Source: Sedimentibacter sp. zth1
Lineage (GTDB): Bacteria > Bacillota > Clostridia > Tissierellales > Sedimentibacteraceae
Assembly (NCBI RefSeq): GCF_017352195.1
Contig: NZ_CP071445.1
Coordinates: 1,922,001-1,986,000, forward strand
DNA length: 64,000 nucleotides
Direction of reading: 5' to 3'
Position 1 is the first letter of the stretch; each line of letters begins with the position of its first letter. The notes below the pieces were generated by a model. That model did not search any database. It saw only the letters and a program-made list of their open reading frames with translations, and was not told where the DNA came from. Position numbers and translations under genes: made by a program. Positions 45,425 through 55,103 of the stretch are shown here, piece by piece.

Positions 45425-46351
45425 TTATTTCTCAATCTTTGATTTTTTGATATATTTATCCAAAAAGTCATTATATTCTTTGGCTTTGAATTGATAAACA
45501 AGCTGTTCTCTATCTACACTTTTAAATGTGTCCTTTTTATCTGTTAATTTAATTATATGATAACCATAATCTGATTTTACCGGATTACTAATTTCACCTA
45601 ACTGCATTTTAAATGCAACCGCTGAAAATTCATATGCCATTTCATTAAAATAGAAATAATCTAAATCTCCACCTTTTTCAGCACTTGGACAAATTGAAAC
45701 TTCTTTAGCTAATTCTTCAAAATTTTCGCCATCATCTAATCTTTTTTTTACTTGTTCAGCTTCTTCTTCTGTCTCAACAAGTATATGACTTGCCCTTATT
45801 TGAGTAAATGAGTCTTTGTTTTTATCAAATAACGCTAATAATTGTTCATCTGTAGGTTCTATATCATTAATATATGCAGATTTAATATTTAAAAACTTAG
45901 TTATTAATAATTCTCTTTTTATAGTTTCTACCAAAAAATCTTCAGTAATATCTTTATTTTTTAGAAAATCACTAAACTTTTCTTCATTACCAAATACATC
46001 TTTGTATGTTTTGAGTTCTTTATCTATTTCTTCTTGCGTTACTTCGATACCTTCTTTTTCAGCCTCTTCTACCAATATTACTTCAAGAATAAGAGTTTCT
46101 AAAACTGTATCTTCTAAATATTGTTGAAAAGTCTTACCTTCTTCCATTTCTTGTTCCCATATGTTTTCGCCATATTGCTCTTCATACATAGCTTTATAAT
46201 CATTATAAGCCTTATCAAATTGTTCAACAGTTATGACAGTATCATTAACCTTAACTTTAACTTCACTTTCTGCTTCTTTTTTTGTGCAAGACGTAGTTAC
46301 AAACAGCATACTTACTATTGTTAAGATCGTTATAGTTTTTTTAAATATCAT
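45425..46351 (-). CDS. PrsA/SurA-like peptidyl-prolyl isomerase lipoprotein
   Basis: 308 aa. A lipoprotein signal ends at Cys22 (FVTTSC). A SurA-N-like chaperone region follows, then a parvulin rotamase domain (about residues 180-280) with RASHILVETEEEAE, GGDLDYF and GYHIIKL. PrsA-type proteins help secreted proteins fold outside the membrane. It is 11 bases after mfd, in the slot between mfd and spoVT. B. subtilis PrsA itself is encoded elsewhere, so this may be a functional analogue rather than the orthologue. Confidence 0.88.
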   Translation of the reverse strand: MIFKKTITILTIVSMLFVTTSCTKKEAESEVKVKVNDTVITVEQFDKAYNDYKAMYEEQYGENIWEQEMEEGKTFQQYLEDTVLETLILEVILVEEAEKEGIEVTQEEIDKELKTYKDVFGNEEKFSDFLKNKDITEDFLVETIKRELLITKFLNIKSAYINDIEPTDEQLLALFDKNKDSFTQIRASHILVETEEEAEQVKKRLDDGENFEELAKEVSICPSAEKGGDLDYFYFNEMAYEFSAVAFKMQLGEISNPVKSDYGYHIIKLTDKKDTFKSVDREQLVYQFKAKEYNDFLDKYIKKSKIEK

Positions 46352-46362
46352 AGTTTGTTCTC

Positions 46363-49300
46363 CTAAGACTCTTCTTTATTAATTTTAGCATCTAACATAC
46401 TTTCAAAAACAACTTTTATTTCGTTGAGTATTTCTTCTTGCTCTATTGATTTAAGTTGATATTTTATAACAGGCTCTTTTGAAACATCGAATTTAATTTT
46501 ATCAGAATGTTTGCTTATTAAATAGTTCATACATTTAATGTCTAAACTAGCATTTGATCTAAATTCTATCTTTAAGATTTTGCCAGATTGAGTTATAGAT
46601 ATTACTCCTAGTTTTATACATAATGTTTTAATATATGCAACCTTTATTAAATTATTTACTTCTTTTGGAATTGTACCAAATCTGTCGATAATCTCTTCAG
46701 TTATATCTAAAACATCTTCTTGATTTGATATTGCGGCGATTTTTTTATAAATATCAATTTTTTGCTCTTCAATTGAAATAAACGACGATGGAATATAGCC
46801 ATCTACACTTAAATCTACTGAAATTTCTGTTTCATCTTCATTTATATTTTCGCCACTTAGTTTTTTAACTGCTCTTTCTAAAAATTTAACATATAAATCA
46901 TATCCTATAGCTATCATATGACCATGTTGCTCAGATCCAAGTATATTACCGCATCCTCTTATTTCTAAATCTCTCATAGCTATTTTAAAACCAGAACCAA
47001 ATTCGGTAAACTCTCTAATAGCTTTAAGTCTCTTTTCAGCAATTTCTGTTAAAACTTTGTTTTTTTCATATGTTAGATAGGCAAAAGATGTCTTATTAGA
47101 TCTTCCTACTCTACCTCGTAATTGATATAATTGTGATAGTCCAAAATTATTAGCATTATCTATAATTAGAGTGTTCGCATTAGGTATATCCATACCAGTT
47201 TCAATAATAGTTGTACATACCAACACATCATACTCTTTATCTACGAAATTGAACATTACATTTTCTAATTCTCTTTCATGCATCTGTCCATGGCCTACTA
47301 CAACTCGTGCAGTTGGTACTAACTCTCTAATTTTTCTGGCAACACTTTCTATATCAGTTACTCTATTGTGCACATAGTACACTTGACCATCTCTAGATAA
47401 CTCTTTTTCAATTGCATCTTTTATCAATCCATCACTGTATTCGATTACATACGTTTGAATAGGTAACCTATCTCCTGGTGGTTCCTCAATCAAACTCATA
47501 TCTCTGACGCCAATCATTGACATATGCAATGTTCTTGGTATAGGTGTCGCAGATAATGTTAACACATCTATATTAGCCTTTAATTGCTTAATTGCTTCTT
47601 TATGTCTTACTCCAAAACGTTGTTCTTCGTCTATTACCAGCAATCCTAAATCCTTGAATTTAATATCCTTTGACAATATCTTGTGTGTACCTACTACTAT
47701 ATCTATTAATCCTTTGTTCAGCGCTTCAATGATTTTTTTCTGTTGTGAAGAAGTTCTAAATCTACTAAGCATCTCAGCTTTTATAGGAAAACCTCTAAAC
47801 CTATCAATAACACTAGAATAATGTTGTTGAGCTAATATAGTTGTTGGTACCAATATTGCAACTTGCTTACCATCCATTACAGCCTTAAACACCGCTCTTA
47901 GAGCAACTTCTGTTTTACCAAAACCTACGTCACCACATAACAATCTATCCATCGGCTGTTGCTTCTGCATGTCTTTTTTGATTTCTTTTATACACTTTAA
48001 TTGGTCATCTGTTTCTTCAAAAGGAAATTTATATTCAAAATCTTTTTGCCATTCTGTATCCGGAGAAAAAGAATATCCTTTTAATAATTTTCTTTTTGCA
48101 TATAATTCTAATAACTCTTGAGCCATATCTTCGATTGCTTTTTTAGTCCGTTCTTTGACTTTAACCCAATCTTGGCTACTCATTTTATTAATTTTTGGAG
48201 TTATTGAATCAGAACCAATATATTTTTGTATAATAGATAATTGGTCAACTGGTACATAAAGCTTATCCTGACCTCTGTATTTTACACATAGATAATCTTT
48301 CTTTATATTTTGTACATTTAGTTTTTCAATTCCTACATATTGTCCAATACCATGATACTCATGTACAACATAGTCTCCAACCTTCAAGTCGGAAAATGTT
48401 TCAATTTTGCTTTTTTTGGACTTTTTCTTTAATTTGTGTTTCTTTTTAGTTGTTCCAAATATTTCGTTTTCAGTTAATAATAATATTTTAACCTCAGGCA
48501 ATTCAAAACCTTTTTTAATATCCCCTGTGGATATTAAAATTTGTCCCGACATCTGAGCATCATTTTCTACTGATAACATTGTGCTACAATTATGATCGTT
48601 CAAAATACTGTGAAGTTTTTTACATCCTTCATTATTACTAAGTACAATAACTGTTTTGTAGCCTTTATATTTGTATCTATTTAAGTCATTTGAAAGATCT
48701 TCCATCTTTCCATAATAGGATGTAGCACTTTTTGATATTATTTGACAAATATCATCAATTTCGAAATTCCTATTTTGCTTAATTAAAGCATTATGATACA
48801 TCAAATTCTTACCTTTTAGTTTCTCTAATATATCAGTTTTACTAAAGTTAATACTACTTTGTTTGAAAAAGGCCTCACCTTTTTCAAACAGTTCAGTGTA
48901 TTTCAAATTAAAGCTTTCCATTGCTACACCCAATTCTAAATACACTTTATCAGGTTCTATAAGAATAATTACGTCCTTTTCGTCAAAATAGTCAATAATA
49001 CTTTCAAACTTATTTTGAGAAAATGGTAATATTAAATCTTTATTGCCAAATTGGAACTTTAAATTAAGATTAGAATCATAACTACCATATAATTCTGTTA
49101 GTGTATCTCTTATTTTTTTGCTTTCAGAAATACTTTCTAACTTTTTATATCTTTTGTCATAATCTTTTTTTAATTCTTTTTTTATTACTTCTACGTCTTT
49201 TTCATCAAAAAATACATCACTACATGGTAATACAACAAGTTTTTTTTCGTTTTTAATGGATCTTTGTGTTTTAACATCAACAAGTCTAATAGAGTCTATC

Positions 49301-49893
49301 TCATCATCAAAAAACTCAACCCTATATGGATTTTCGTTAGACAATGAAAATATATCAATTATGCCACCTCTAACACTGAATTGGCCTTGTCCTTCTATTG
49401 CATCAACTCTTTCATATCCTAATTTAATCAGATTTTGTATAATACTATCGAAGTCATAGTTCTTACCGTATTCCAATTTTAATATATTTTTCTTAAATTT
49501 ACCTTTAGGAATAATTTTACTTACCAAAGAATTTACAGAAGCTGTAACTATTAATTTTTTATTATTAATTATTTTGTTAATAACATTTACTCTTTTATGA
49601 ACATCTTCTTTACTAAGAGCATCTACATTATACATAATCAGCTCTCTTGAATTAAATAGCTCAGCATTTTTTGTATAAGCACTTATATATTTATTTATCT
49701 GTTTAGCTTTAAAATCATCACTGGTAATTATAAGAATTTTATTCAATGTACTTTCATTTAAATTGCAACACAAATATGCCAAACCTTCTTCATTTAATCC
49801 ATAAATTAATTGTCGTTTTTGGCTATTAATGTTTTCTACTACTGTATTAAACTTATCAGTTTTTTGAAATTGTGCAAACAAAAATTTATCCAT
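46363..49893 (-). CDS. mfd: Transcription-repair coupling factor Mfd
   Basis: 1176 aa, normal for Mfd. The order is a UvrB-homologous N-terminal region, a CarD-like RNA polymerase-interacting domain (KVGDYVVHEYHGIGQY), a RecG-type helicase with GDVGFGKTEVA and the DEEQRFG box, TRG-like ATIIETGMDIPN, and a C-terminal domain. It removes RNA polymerase stalled at DNA damage and recruits UvrA. The start at 49893 lies three bases after GGAGTG; an in-frame ATG at 49917 lacks a ribosome site. Confidence 0.96.
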   Translation of the reverse strand: MDKFLFAQFQKTDKFNTVVENINSQKRQLIYGLNEEGLAYLCCNLNESTLNKILIITSDDFKAKQINKYISAYTKNAELFNSRELIMYNVDALSKEDVHKRVNVINKIINNKKLIVTASVNSLVSKIIPKGKFKKNILKLEYGKNYDFDSIIQNLIKLGYERVDAIEGQGQFSVRGGIIDIFSLSNENPYRVEFFDDEIDSIRLVDVKTQRSIKNEKKLVVLPCSDVFFDEKDVEVIKKELKKDYDKRYKKLESISESKKIRDTLTELYGSYDSNLNLKFQFGNKDLILPFSQNKFESIIDYFDEKDVIILIEPDKVYLELGVAMESFNLKYTELFEKGEAFFKQSSINFSKTDILEKLKGKNLMYHNALIKQNRNFEIDDICQIISKSATSYYGKMEDLSNDLNRYKYKGYKTVIVLSNNEGCKKLHSILNDHNCSTMLSVENDAQMSGQILISTGDIKKGFELPEVKILLLTENEIFGTTKKKHKLKKKSKKSKIETFSDLKVGDYVVHEYHGIGQYVGIEKLNVQNIKKDYLCVKYRGQDKLYVPVDQLSIIQKYIGSDSITPKINKMSSQDWVKVKERTKKAIEDMAQELLELYAKRKLLKGYSFSPDTEWQKDFEYKFPFEETDDQLKCIKEIKKDMQKQQPMDRLLCGDVGFGKTEVALRAVFKAVMDGKQVAILVPTTILAQQHYSSVIDRFRGFPIKAEMLSRFRTSSQQKKIIEALNKGLIDIVVGTHKILSKDIKFKDLGLLVIDEEQRFGVRHKEAIKQLKANIDVLTLSATPIPRTLHMSMIGVRDMSLIEEPPGDRLPIQTYVIEYSDGLIKDAIEKELSRDGQVYYVHNRVTDIESVARKIRELVPTARVVVGHGQMHERELENVMFNFVDKEYDVLVCTTIIETGMDIPNANTLIIDNANNFGLSQLYQLRGRVGRSNKTSFAYLTYEKNKVLTEIAEKRLKAIREFTEFGSGFKIAMRDLEIRGCGNILGSEQHGHMIAIGYDLYVKFLERAVKKLSGENINEDETEISVDLSVDGYIPSSFISIEEQKIDIYKKIAAISNQEDVLDITEEIIDRFGTIPKEVNNLIKVAYIKTLCIKLGVISITQSGKILKIEFRSNASLDIKCMNYLISKHSDKIKFDVSKEPVIKYQLKSIEQEEILNEIKVVFESMLDAKINKEES

Positions 49894-49919
49894 TTTCACT
49901 CCAAAACAAAGCATCAAAA

Positions 49920-49944
49920 ACGTAATGATTACCTCTAATTACGT
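49920..49944 (-). terminator. Stem-loop between pth and mfd, possible attenuating terminator
   Basis: Seven-base arms ACGTAAT/ATTACGT around an 11-base loop, followed by five T on the minus strand. It lies about 27 bases before the mfd start, so at most part of the transcript would end here. Confidence 0.45.
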
Positions 49945-49955
49945 AAACATTACCG

Positions 49956-50525
49956 TTAAATCGTTTTATTAAATTTCTCCATTGCATGATTTAATCCATT
50001 ATTAATTATGTCTTCTGATGCTAATGCTGCATTTTCTATAGTTTCATCTATTAGTTGTCTTTCTTCTTTATTAAATCTTTGTAGAACAAAATCAGCTAGG
50101 TCCATATTAGGATTTGTCTTTTTACCAATTCCAATTCTAATTCTTTTAAAATTATCCCTTTGCAATTGATAAATAATTGACTTCATACCATTATGTGTTC
50201 CACTACTACCATGAGGTCTTATTCTTAATGCACCTAATCCTATATCTATATCATCATACATTACTACAATATTTTCCATTGGAATTTTATAAAATCTCAC
50301 TATTTCTGCAACAGCATTTCCACTTAAATTCATGTAAGTCAACGGTTTGAACAATATTATTTTTTCACCTTTAATTGCATATTCACCATAAACAGCATTA
50401 AATTTCAATTTATTAAGGCTTACATTATTTTTATCTGCCAAATATTCAATTGCATCAAATCCTACATTATGCCTTGTACCAACATATTCTTTGCCTGGGT
50501 TACCCAGTCCAACTATTAAATACAT
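49956..50525 (-). CDS. pth: Peptidyl-tRNA hydrolase
   Basis: A 189-aa hydrolase that frees tRNA from peptidyl-tRNA dropped by ribosomes. GLGNPGKEYVGTRHNVGF contains the catalytic His20; NLSG and the YDDIDIGLGALRIR segment with GSSGTHNGMKS are conserved. Normal length. Thirty bases after glmU, in the order of B. subtilis gcaD-ctc-spoVC, but the ctc gene is absent. Confidence 0.96.
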   Translation of the reverse strand: MYLIVGLGNPGKEYVGTRHNVGFDAIEYLADKNNVSLNKLKFNAVYGEYAIKGEKIILFKPLTYMNLSGNAVAEIVRFYKIPMENIVVMYDDIDIGLGALRIRPHGSSGTHNGMKSIIYQLQRDNFKRIRIGIGKKTNPNMDLADFVLQRFNKEERQLIDETIENAALASEDIINNGLNHAMEKFNKTI

Positions 50526-50556
50526 TTTATTCCTCTTTTGCTTATTATTCCACTTA

Positions 50557-51927
50557 CTAAAATCTGCCTTTACCTTTACCTGGCTTATTTACTTGACGTG
50601 CTCTAGCTATAGCTAAGGTCTCTTCTTCAACATCGTCTGTAATTGTAGATCCACAAGCCACATAAGCTCTTTCTTCTAAAGTTACAGGAGCAATTAAATT
50701 AGAATTGCTTCCGACAAAAGCACCATTTTTAACTATTGTTTTATGTTTTTTTATACCATCATAATTTACAAAAACAACACCACATCCGATATTTACTTTA
50801 CTTCCTACTTCTGCATCACCTATATATGACAAATGCGAAGCTTTTGTATTATCATCAATAGTAGAATTTTTAACTTCAACAAAATCACCTATTTTTACAT
50901 TTTTTCCAAGTTTTGTTCCTGGCCTTAAATATGCAAAAGGTCCAACATTAGTATTATTATCTATAAAAGAATCTATAACTTTAGAATTATCTATACTAAC
51001 ACCATTTTTTATTTCAGAATTTATGATTCTCGTATTTGGGCCAATTATGCAACCTTCGCCTATTATGCTTTTTGTTTCAATTATTGTTCCCGGATATAAA
51101 ATTGTATCTCTACCAATAACAACGTCAGCATCTACATAAGTTGCGCTTGGATCTATCATAGTTACACCATTTCTTAAGTGCAATTCATTAATTCGTTCCT
51201 GCATTAATTTATTTACTTCTGCTAACTGAACTCTATCATTAACTGCCTTTATTTCTCTTTCATCATTAAGAGTAAATGCACCTATTTTATATCCCATTGC
51301 TCCTAAAATTTTAACTGTATCAGTTATATAATACTCATTTTGAGAATTATTAGTATCTAATTTTAATAAAGCTTCTTTTAATAGTTTGCCATTGAAACAA
51401 AATATACCTGTATTTATTTCTTTTATCTTGATTTGCTCATCATCTGCATCTTTTTGTTCAACAATTTTATCAACTGTACCATCTAGATTTCTAACTATTC
51501 TTCCAAGACCTACAGGATTATCAAACATACATGTTAGTATAGATAAAGCATATTTACCATTTTCATGATACTCTAAAAGATTTTTTATTGTTGCAGCTTT
51601 TATCAATGGACCGTCACCACATAATAAAACTACAGTATCTTCATCATTTATGTACTCTTTTGCACACATTACTGCATAACCAGTACCATAAGGATGTCCA
51701 TTACCTATTGGTTGCTCCGTTAAAACTACATTTTCATTTTGCAAACAATCTTTAACTTGTTCCTTGCTATGACCTAATACTACAACATTTTTATCAATAC
51801 CAGCTTTTTCTGTTGCATCAATAACATATTTAACTATTTCTCTTCCACAAACTTTATGTAAAACTTTAGATACCGATGATTTCATTCTTGTACCCTCACC
51901 TGCAGCTAAAATAATAGACATATACAT
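50557..51927 (-). CDS. glmU: Bifunctional GlcNAc-1-phosphate uridyltransferase / glucosamine-1-phosphate acetyltransferase
   Basis: 456 aa. The N-terminal pyrophosphorylase domain has LAAGEGTRMKS, KVLHKVCG and CGDGPL. The C-terminal left-handed beta-helix has hexapeptide repeats and the acetyltransferase active-site region NVGPFAYLRPGT. It makes UDP-GlcNAc for peptidoglycan and teichoic acids. ATG at 51927 after AGGAGG; a second Met two codons on is also possible. The 266-base gap upstream holds a promoter and the spoVG terminator, otherwise AT-rich. Confidence 0.96.
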   Translation of the reverse strand: MYMSIILAAGEGTRMKSSVSKVLHKVCGREIVKYVIDATEKAGIDKNVVVLGHSKEQVKDCLQNENVVLTEQPIGNGHPYGTGYAVMCAKEYINDEDTVVLLCGDGPLIKAATIKNLLEYHENGKYALSILTCMFDNPVGLGRIVRNLDGTVDKIVEQKDADDEQIKIKEINTGIFCFNGKLLKEALLKLDTNNSQNEYYITDTVKILGAMGYKIGAFTLNDEREIKAVNDRVQLAEVNKLMQERINELHLRNGVTMIDPSATYVDADVVIGRDTILYPGTIIETKSIIGEGCIIGPNTRIINSEIKNGVSIDNSKVIDSFIDNNTNVGPFAYLRPGTKLGKNVKIGDFVEVKNSTIDDNTKASHLSYIGDAEVGSKVNIGCGVVFVNYDGIKKHKTIVKNGAFVGSNSNLIAPVTLEERAYVACGSTITDDVEEETLAIARARQVNKPGKGKGRF

Positions 51928-51966
51928 AATTAAAGCCTCCTAAAGCTTAATTTTTAGTTCTTGTAT

Positions 51967-51995
51967 ATAATACTTTAATTATATTACAATTTCAA
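51967..51995 (-). promoter_or_regulatory. Promoter of glmU
   Basis: TTGAAA (51990-51995), a 17-base spacer and TATTAT (51967-51972) on the minus strand, about 40 bases before the start. Confidence 0.5.
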
Positions 51996-52143
51996 GTGTT
52001 TTTTGTAATAAAATGATTTTTTTAAAATATTTATTGCATTATATAAAATTTTGCTACATTTTATACAATACATTGTAATATTTTGTACTTACAATAATTT
52101 TAATTGACGTTATATTTTATTTAATATATAACTTATTAATTAC

Positions 52144-52169
52144 AAAAAAAGGAGGTCATTATGACCCCC
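52144..52169 (-). terminator. Terminator after spoVG
   Basis: On the minus strand, GGGGGTCAT pairs with ATGACCTCC (one G-T pair), then seven T. It lies 26 bases after the spoVG stop. Confidence 0.75.
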
Positions 52170-52194
52170 TATTCCGACATAGTAATAATTATTA

Positions 52195-52464
52195 TTATTC
52201 CTCGTCTTCAGTTCTTTTTTGTTCGTAAGCTTTAAACACTGCTTCTGAAACCATAGATCTTGTTTCAATATTTATTGGATGTGCAATGTCCTTAAACTCA
52301 CCATCAGGCATCTTTCTACTTGGCATCGCAATAAACGGTCCGTTTTCACCTTCAATAATCTTGATATCATGTACTACGAAACAGTCATCAAAAGTTACGG
52401 AAACGATTGCCTTCATTTTGCCTTCAGTATTGATTTTTCTAACTCTAACATCTGTTATTTGCAC
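52195..52464 (-). CDS. spoVG: SpoVG, septation and sporulation regulator
   Basis: 89 aa. [51 protein letters not shown] are the conserved SpoVG blocks. SpoVG binds nucleic acid and affects asymmetric septation and virulence or capsule genes in other Firmicutes. The start is taken as GTG at 52464 (AGGTGG about eight bases upstream), which reproduces the canonical N-terminus MQITDVR; the frame also offers GTG at 52476 and 52473. Between purR and glmU as in B. subtilis, but yabJ is absent. Confidence 0.93.
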   Translation of the reverse strand: MQITDVRVRKINTEGKMKAIVSVTFDDCFVVHDIKIIEGENGPFIAMPSRKMPDGEFKDIAHPINIETRSMVSEAVFKAYEQKRTEDEE

Positions 52465-52574
52465 GTATTTCACCACCTTCCCCCCAAATAATTATGTCTA
52501 ATCTATTATATAATACTATACTTTCCAAAAAAATGCAAAAACATTTTTCCCTTAATTGGTAAAATATTATTAAA

Positions 52575-53396
52575 TTATTGTAACAATTTTACATTTGGAG
52601 AGATTTTTATAGCTTTGTTCTGTTGATCTATACTATCTAAAATAAGTAAAGAAATGTAATTATCAACTAATTTTTCAGTCGGTTCCTTTGTTTCAATTAC
52701 AACAGCAGTACCAATAACTTCTGCTTTAAACTCTTGCATCATATCATATATGCCCTTTGCAGTACCGCCGCCTTTCATAAAATCATCTACAATCAAAACT
52801 TTACTATTTTCACTTAATGACCTTTTTGATAAAGACATAGTTTGAATTGTTTTAGATGAACCTGAAATATAATTTATACTTACGGTTGCCCCTTCAGTAA
52901 CCTTATTGTTTCTTCTTATAACTGCTACAGGAACATTTAATATTTTACCACACATAATTGCAAGTGGTATTCCCTTAGTTTCAACTGTTACAATATAATC
53001 TAATTCTTGATTAATAAATTGAGCAGATATAACATTGGCTATTTTATCAACTATACTTGGATTATTGAACAAATCTGTCATATATATAAATCCACCGGGT
53101 ATAATTCTGTCAGGTTTAGCAAACATTACGCACAATTCATCAAGAATTGTTTTAGTATCTTCTAATGAGATTGATGGTATAAATACAGCTCCACCAGAAG
53201 CCCCTGTTATAGTCTCAATTTTACCATACTGTAATTCCTCTACAAGTTCTTTTACTATAACAATATCCTCACTTATAGTTGATTTAGCAGCATTAAATAT
53301 TTCTGCAAAATAATTATATGAAAACACATGGTTTGGTCTTTCTGTAAAAATTTTCATAAGAGCACCAACTCTTTGAATTCTTTTATATTTTTTCAC
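52575..53396 (-). CDS. purR: Purine operon repressor PurR
   Basis: 273 aa. An N-terminal winged-helix (RVGALMKIFTERPN, with AEIFNAAKSTISEDI as recognition helix region) is fused to a phosphoribosyltransferase-like domain with the PRPP loop VLIVDDFMKGGGTAKG near residue 200. PRPP binding releases PurR from DNA in B. subtilis. The start is GTG at 53396 with AAGGAG six bases upstream. The promoter carries a predicted pair of PurBoxes, so autorepression is likely. Confidence 0.95.
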   Translation of the reverse strand: MKKYKRIQRVGALMKIFTERPNHVFSYNYFAEIFNAAKSTISEDIVIVKELVEELQYGKIETITGASGGAVFIPSISLEDTKTILDELCVMFAKPDRIIPGGFIYMTDLFNNPSIVDKIANVISAQFINQELDYIVTVETKGIPLAIMCGKILNVPVAVIRRNNKVTEGATVSINYISGSSKTIQTMSLSKRSLSENSKVLIVDDFMKGGGTAKGIYDMMQEFKAEVIGTAVVIETKEPTEKLVDNYISLLILDSIDQQNKAIKISPNVKLLQ

Positions 53397-53405
53397 AATT
53401 TGCTC

Positions 53406-53454
53406 CTTAACGAATGTTTTTTATAATTATATAACAATTATTCGTGTTTTTCAA
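53406..53454 (-). promoter_or_regulatory. purR promoter with paired PurBoxes
   Basis: TTGAAA (53449-53454), 17 bases, TATAAT (53426-53431) on the minus strand. Two CGAA-containing half-sites face each other: AAACACGAATAAT (CGAA at 53444-53441) in the spacer and CTTAACGAATGTT on the other strand (53411-53414) downstream of the -10. About 18 bases separate the boxes, near the 16-17 bases known for B. subtilis PurR. This is the layout of a PurR autoregulatory operator. Confidence 0.65.
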
Positions 53455-53475
53455 GTAGTTTTTATACTTTGCTAT

Positions 53476-54165
53476 TTAGCATAAATCTAAATAACTTAAT
53501 CCGCTCAAAATTATAAACAACTCAATATCTTTACCTTCACCAATTGAAAAAATTGAATAATAAGTATTCTTTTTTAGTTCTACTAATACAGTACTTGCAA
53601 CAATTTCTTTTGTTTTCGTGTATTTGATACTAAATTTTTCTTGTGTAGGAATTAGTGCTACATTAGGCATTGATTCACTAAACGAAACGCCTTTGTATAT
53701 AATAGTATTATCTGAAAGGCATAAATCAAATGCAGTATTTTCAGGTGATAAATTCGTATAGCATACTACTGCCTCATTTATTGGTTCTTTTTCTTCTTTA
53801 TATTCTTTTATTAGATATAAGTCAAAACCATCTAAGTTGCCTGCCACAGCAGCTGTATATCCTGTATTTCTATATAGCTCAACCGTACCTTCAAGCAATG
53901 GATTTTCTTTTTGGTTACTTATATAGACTGATACTTGATAGTTACCTGGGTATGAGAGTACATATTGTGTGATTTGTCCGTATTCAAGCCCACTAGCAAC
54001 AATTATTCCATCTACATAAATATCAACAGCAGGTGCTCCAACTACTGCATGTAAGAATCTAATGTATACTTTGTTACAAAAACACTCCTGATAATTACAA
54101 AGATTATTTAAATAATCATAAATTCTTTCCTCATTACCACTCGATAAACATTTAAAGTTAATCAT
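53476..54165 (-). CDS. DUF4397-like protein
   Basis: 229 aa. The core YIRFLHAVVGAPAVDIYVDG is the DUF4397 signature, and a second, weaker repeat of the same type is visible from residue 135 (CYTNLSPENTAFDLCL). Each repeat is beta-rich. Unlike most members it has no signal peptide or membrane helix, and the first 35 residues hold a Cys-containing stretch (NYQECFCN). It could therefore be cytoplasmic or a spore-surface protein. AGAGGTGA precedes the ATG. Function unknown. Confidence 0.75.
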   Translation of the reverse strand: MINFKCLSSGNEERIYDYLNNLCNYQECFCNKVYIRFLHAVVGAPAVDIYVDGIIVASGLEYGQITQYVLSYPGNYQVSVYISNQKENPLLEGTVELYRNTGYTAAVAGNLDGFDLYLIKEYKEEKEPINEAVVCYTNLSPENTAFDLCLSDNTIIYKGVSFSESMPNVALIPTQEKFSIKYTKTKEIVASTVLVELKKNTYYSIFSIGEGKDIELFIILSGLSYLDLC

Positions 54166-54226
54166 CTCTTCACCTCTTTTTAATAATCAATATATGAGTA
54201 TTAAAAATAAGTGTGTAAAATTAATA

Positions 54227-55102
54227 TTAATCTATTTGATCAAGTATAGGCATTCCACCTTGAGCACCAAATTTTGTGACAGATATCGATGATGCTTTGT
54301 TAGCAAAATTTATAGCATCTTTAATACTAAAATTGTTTACAATGGCTCTAGCAAAAGCTCCATTAAATGTATCACCAGCTCCTGTTGTATCAATTGCTTT
54401 TACTTTATAAGCAGGTATTGTTACAACATTTTCACCGTCAAAATACATTACTCCTTTTTCTCCTAGTGTTATCAACAACTTGTTAGGAAATTGCTTGATT
54501 ATTTCCACAATATCAACATCCTTATCTAATCCGAGTATTGTTTTACACTCATGCTCATTAGGTGTTAAAAATGTTGATTTAGCAATAGTCTCATTACTTA
54601 ACTTAATTGCTGGGGCTGGATTTAGAACTGTTTTTATGTTATTTTCATCACATAAATTCAAAGTATATTCTACAACCTCTAACGGAATTTCTAGTTGGAG
54701 TAATACTATATCAGCACTAAGTATCACAGCCTTGTATTCATCTATCATTGATTTTGTTATTTTATAATTAGCTCCCGGCACAACAATAATACTATTGTCA
54801 TTTTCTGCAACAACTATATTCGCAACTCCTGTATGCGAATCAACTCTTTTTATACATGATGTATTAACATTTACCTTTTTAAAGTTTTCTATAGAAAAAT
54901 CTCCGTTTAAATCATTTCCTACACATCCAATCATTATAACTTGTGCATTAAGTTTACTTGCTGCAACAGCTTGATTAGCACCTTTCCCTCCGGGTATTGT
55001 TTTAAAATCATTTCCAAATATTGTTTCACCTGAATTAGGTCTTTTATTAGAGGTGAACACTAAATCGGTATTTATACTTCCTACAACTACTATTTTATTC
55101 AT
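54227..55102 (-). CDS. rbsK: Ribokinase
   Basis: A 291-aa PfkB-family kinase that makes ribose 5-phosphate. VVVGSINTDLV, IPGGKGANQAVAASKL (PfkB signature 1), and DTTGAGDTFNGAFA (signature 2, with catalytic Asp) are present. Start at 55102 after GAGGAA; an in-frame ATG at 55120 overlaps the preceding gene. Last gene of the nucleoside operon, it traps the ribose freed by the nucleoside hydrolase upstream. Confidence 0.93.
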   Translation of the reverse strand: MNKIVVVGSINTDLVFTSNKRPNSGETIFGNDFKTIPGGKGANQAVAASKLNAQVIMIGCVGNDLNGDFSIENFKKVNVNTSCIKRVDSHTGVANIVVAENDNSIIVVPGANYKITKSMIDEYKAVILSADIVLLQLEIPLEVVEYTLNLCDENNIKTVLNPAPAIKLSNETIAKSTFLTPNEHECKTILGLDKDVDIVEIIKQFPNKLLITLGEKGVMYFDGENVVTIPAYKVKAIDTTGAGDTFNGAFARAIVNNFSIKDAINFANKASSISVTKFGAQGGMPILDQID

Positions 55103-55103
55103 A

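Noticed and set aside
52477-52574. Sigma-H promoter for spoVG as in B. subtilis
   Set aside because: An AGGGA-like and a GAAA-like box are present but the spacing is about six bases too long, so I do not call it.
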